Assembly: GCF_017086365.1 (NCBI RefSeq)
Contig: NZ_CP070969.1
Coordinates: 806,001 to 870,000, forward strand
Origin: Paenibacillus tianjinensis
GTDB lineage: Bacteria; Bacillota; Bacilli; Paenibacillales; Paenibacillaceae
Direction of reading: 5' to 3'
DNA length: 64,000 nucleotides
Part shown: piece by piece, positions 63,019 through 64,000 of the stretch
Layout of the letters: the number at the start of each line of letters is the position of its first letter
Position numbering within the stretch: the stretch's first letter is position 1
Translations under genes and position numbers: made by a program
Notes under the pieces: model-generated
What the model was told of the DNA's origin: nothing
Databases searched by the model: none
What the model saw: the letters and a program-made list of their open reading frames with translations, nothing else

Positions 63019-63654
63019 ATGAGGTACGCCGAAGATAATGCCTCCGCACCGGCAATTACCGATGTGACTGCCCGGGTGGAGGACCGGTTCTGTACGCTTA
63101 GGTGGCGCTGGCCGGACGGCGTACAGGCGGTCTATATCCATAAGGCATCAGCAGAAATGCCGGATCACGGAGAGCTTCCGCCTTCCGGCATGAAGCTGTA
63201 CACCCGCGAGGAGTATAAGGCGAACAACGGATACCGGGAACGGATGGATGACATCGGCCTGATTGTCTATACCGTCTATGCCCGGCTGGAAGGCAACGGG
63301 GAGATTGTGCTGGTTCGCCAGCGGGGTGGTGCTAATCAAACGACTGTCAGCGCGGGCAAGGCGAGAATTTATTATTCCATAGTCCAGAAAAAAGCGTTAT
63401 TCGGCAAACAAAAAACGGTACATATGACGATTACCGCGGAAACGCCGGTGCCGAAGGATGTACTCTGCTACGTCAAAAAAAGAGGCGGCTATCCGGCCTC
63501 CAGGGAGGACGGGGTCCTCTTCCATTTCGTGCAGGATTTTGCTGCCGGACGGAATGCGCTCCCGCCGATTGAGATCGGCAAAGAGGACTTTGTACGGATC
63601 TTTTTCACCGACGGCCGCAAGTACGGACTGTATTATGAGCTGGTGCCGGAGTAG
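63019..63654 (+). CDS. beta-rich protein of the tubulin-like operon
   Basis: A 211-residue protein I do not recognise. Residues ~10-100 resemble a fibronectin type III-like sandwich: ITDVTARVEDRFCTLRWRWP, then GLIVYTVYARLEGNGEIVLV. The second half is also beta-rich (ARIYYSIVQKKALFG, VHMTITAETPVPKDV). No signal peptide, cysteine pair or membrane helix is seen, so it is probably cytoplasmic and binds other members of the system. Ribosome site AAAGGAG. It is 39 bp after the polytopic VWA gene and 140 bp before a zinc-ribbon gene. Confidence 0.65.
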   Translation: MRYAEDNASAPAITDVTARVEDRFCTLRWRWPDGVQAVYIHKASAEMPDHGELPPSGMKLYTREEYKANNGYRERMDDIGLIVYTVYARLEGNGEIVLVRQRGGANQTTVSAGKARIYYSIVQKKALFGKQKTVHMTITAETPVPKDVLCYVKKRGGYPASREDGVLFHFVQDFAAGRNALPPIEIGKEDFVRIFFTDGRKYGLYYELVPE

Positions 63655-63706
63655 GCCGGGGCAGCAGGCTCCTGGTGAGCGCGTTTAAGCGATCCGGTTG
63701 AGCTGT

Positions 63707-63778
63707 CAAAACTTAAGTTTATGCTTCCGTAGTGAGTTTTGTCCGGAGCATTTCAATGGAGGTTACGCTCACAAAACT
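63707..63778 (+). promoter_or_regulatory. leader with alternative pairings before the zinc-ribbon gene
   Basis: CAAAACTTAAG (63707-63717) and ACAAAACT (63771-63778) can both pair with AGTTTTGT (63735-63742), so the two hairpins exclude each other. The second one borders the ribosome site AAGGAGG (63781-63787). A third stem, ATGCTTCCG with CCGGAGCAT (one bulge), frames the shared strand. This looks like a structured leader that could switch access to the ribosome site. It is inference from pairing only. Confidence 0.45.
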
Positions 63779-63794
63779 TTAAGGAGGATGAGAG

Positions 63795-64000
63795 ATGTCT
63801 TTTTTCAGCCGCTTTATGAAGAAAAACCAGCCGCAGCCGCGGCCGCTTTTTTATGATATTGTGTGCCCTTACTGCTTCACGAAGTTTCAGCCGGAGGATG
63901 TGGTCTTCCGGGCGATGCACAGCCGTGAAGATGATGAGAACTATGCGCTCGGCGAAGATGATGCGCTGAACAAATATCGCGAGCGCTTCGGCCTCGATAC
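63795..64000 (+). CDS. zinc-ribbon protein (partial, runs off the window)
   Basis: The first 68 residues of a protein that continues past the right edge. It starts MSFFSRFMKKNQPQPRPLFYD and has a zinc-knuckle motif CPYCFTKF at residues ~23-30; the rest is acidic (SREDDENYALGEDDALNKY). The second cysteine pair, if present, is outside the window. The ribosome site AAGGAGG is followed by a good ATG. It probably belongs to the tubulin-like operon; what follows the ribbon cannot be seen. Confidence 0.75.
   Translation, partial: MSFFSRFMKKNQPQPRPLFYDIVCPYCFTKFQPEDVVFRAMHSREDDENYALGEDDALNKYRERFGLD

Overview
The window looks like chromosomal DNA of a Paenibacillus-type bacterium (low-to-mid GC, endospore-forming Firmicute). 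Supporting signs are strong AGGAGG-type ribosome sites, many GTG/TTG starts, a gerA-type spore germination operon, an alpha/beta small acid-soluble spore protein, a YjcZ-type sporulation peptide, YesM/YesN-type sensor-regulator pairs beside sugar ABC transporters, and many intrinsic terminators with long T-runs. No rRNA, tRNA, CRISPR array or prophage was seen.

Bases 1-19,400 are mostly carbohydrate utilisation: an AraC regulator divergent from a GH31 alpha-xylosidase, an SGNH esterase, a YesMN-like two-component pair divergent from a binding-protein-dependent sugar transporter, two GH42 beta-galactosidases (one with and one without the zinc-site cysteines), and LysR and AraC regulators. Between 19.4 and 23.4 kb lies a gerA-gerB-gerC operon whose permease gene carries one in-frame TAA. 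From 23.5 to 50.5 kb are mostly single housekeeping or accessory genes: YpsA, amidase, lipoprotein, chemoreceptor, a second two-component system, YceI, a class B PBP, Nudix proteins, ADP-ribosylglycohydrolase, SASP, an IF-3 paralogue, HelD, AAC(3), ThyX, a TagA/WecG glycosyltransferase and an AroB-family enzyme. A group IIC intron sits just behind the SASP terminator. Two genes here look degraded: a phosphotransferase C-terminal remnant and a short-chain dehydrogenase with an internal deletion.

Bases 50.6-64.0 kb hold the most unusual content: two divergent operons of poorly characterised genes. The rightward one encodes a secreted/membrane VWA protein, a 1129-residue tubulin/FtsZ-like GTPase, an 806-residue protein that I align by eye as a degenerate tubulin-like paralogue without nucleotide-binding motifs, a polytopic VWA protein, a small beta-rich protein and a zinc-ribbon protein that runs off the edge. 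The leftward one encodes a 50-residue membrane peptide, a zinc-ribbon membrane protein and a 603-residue membrane-anchored protein. They look like parts of one membrane-associated, cytoskeleton-like system. An array of four evenly phased 27-bp palindromes lies in the middle of the rightward operon.

Two copies of a 210-bp palindromic element, 26 kb apart and in opposite orientation, keep perfect inner stems although the stem sequence has changed. They look like a dispersed hairpin repeat family.
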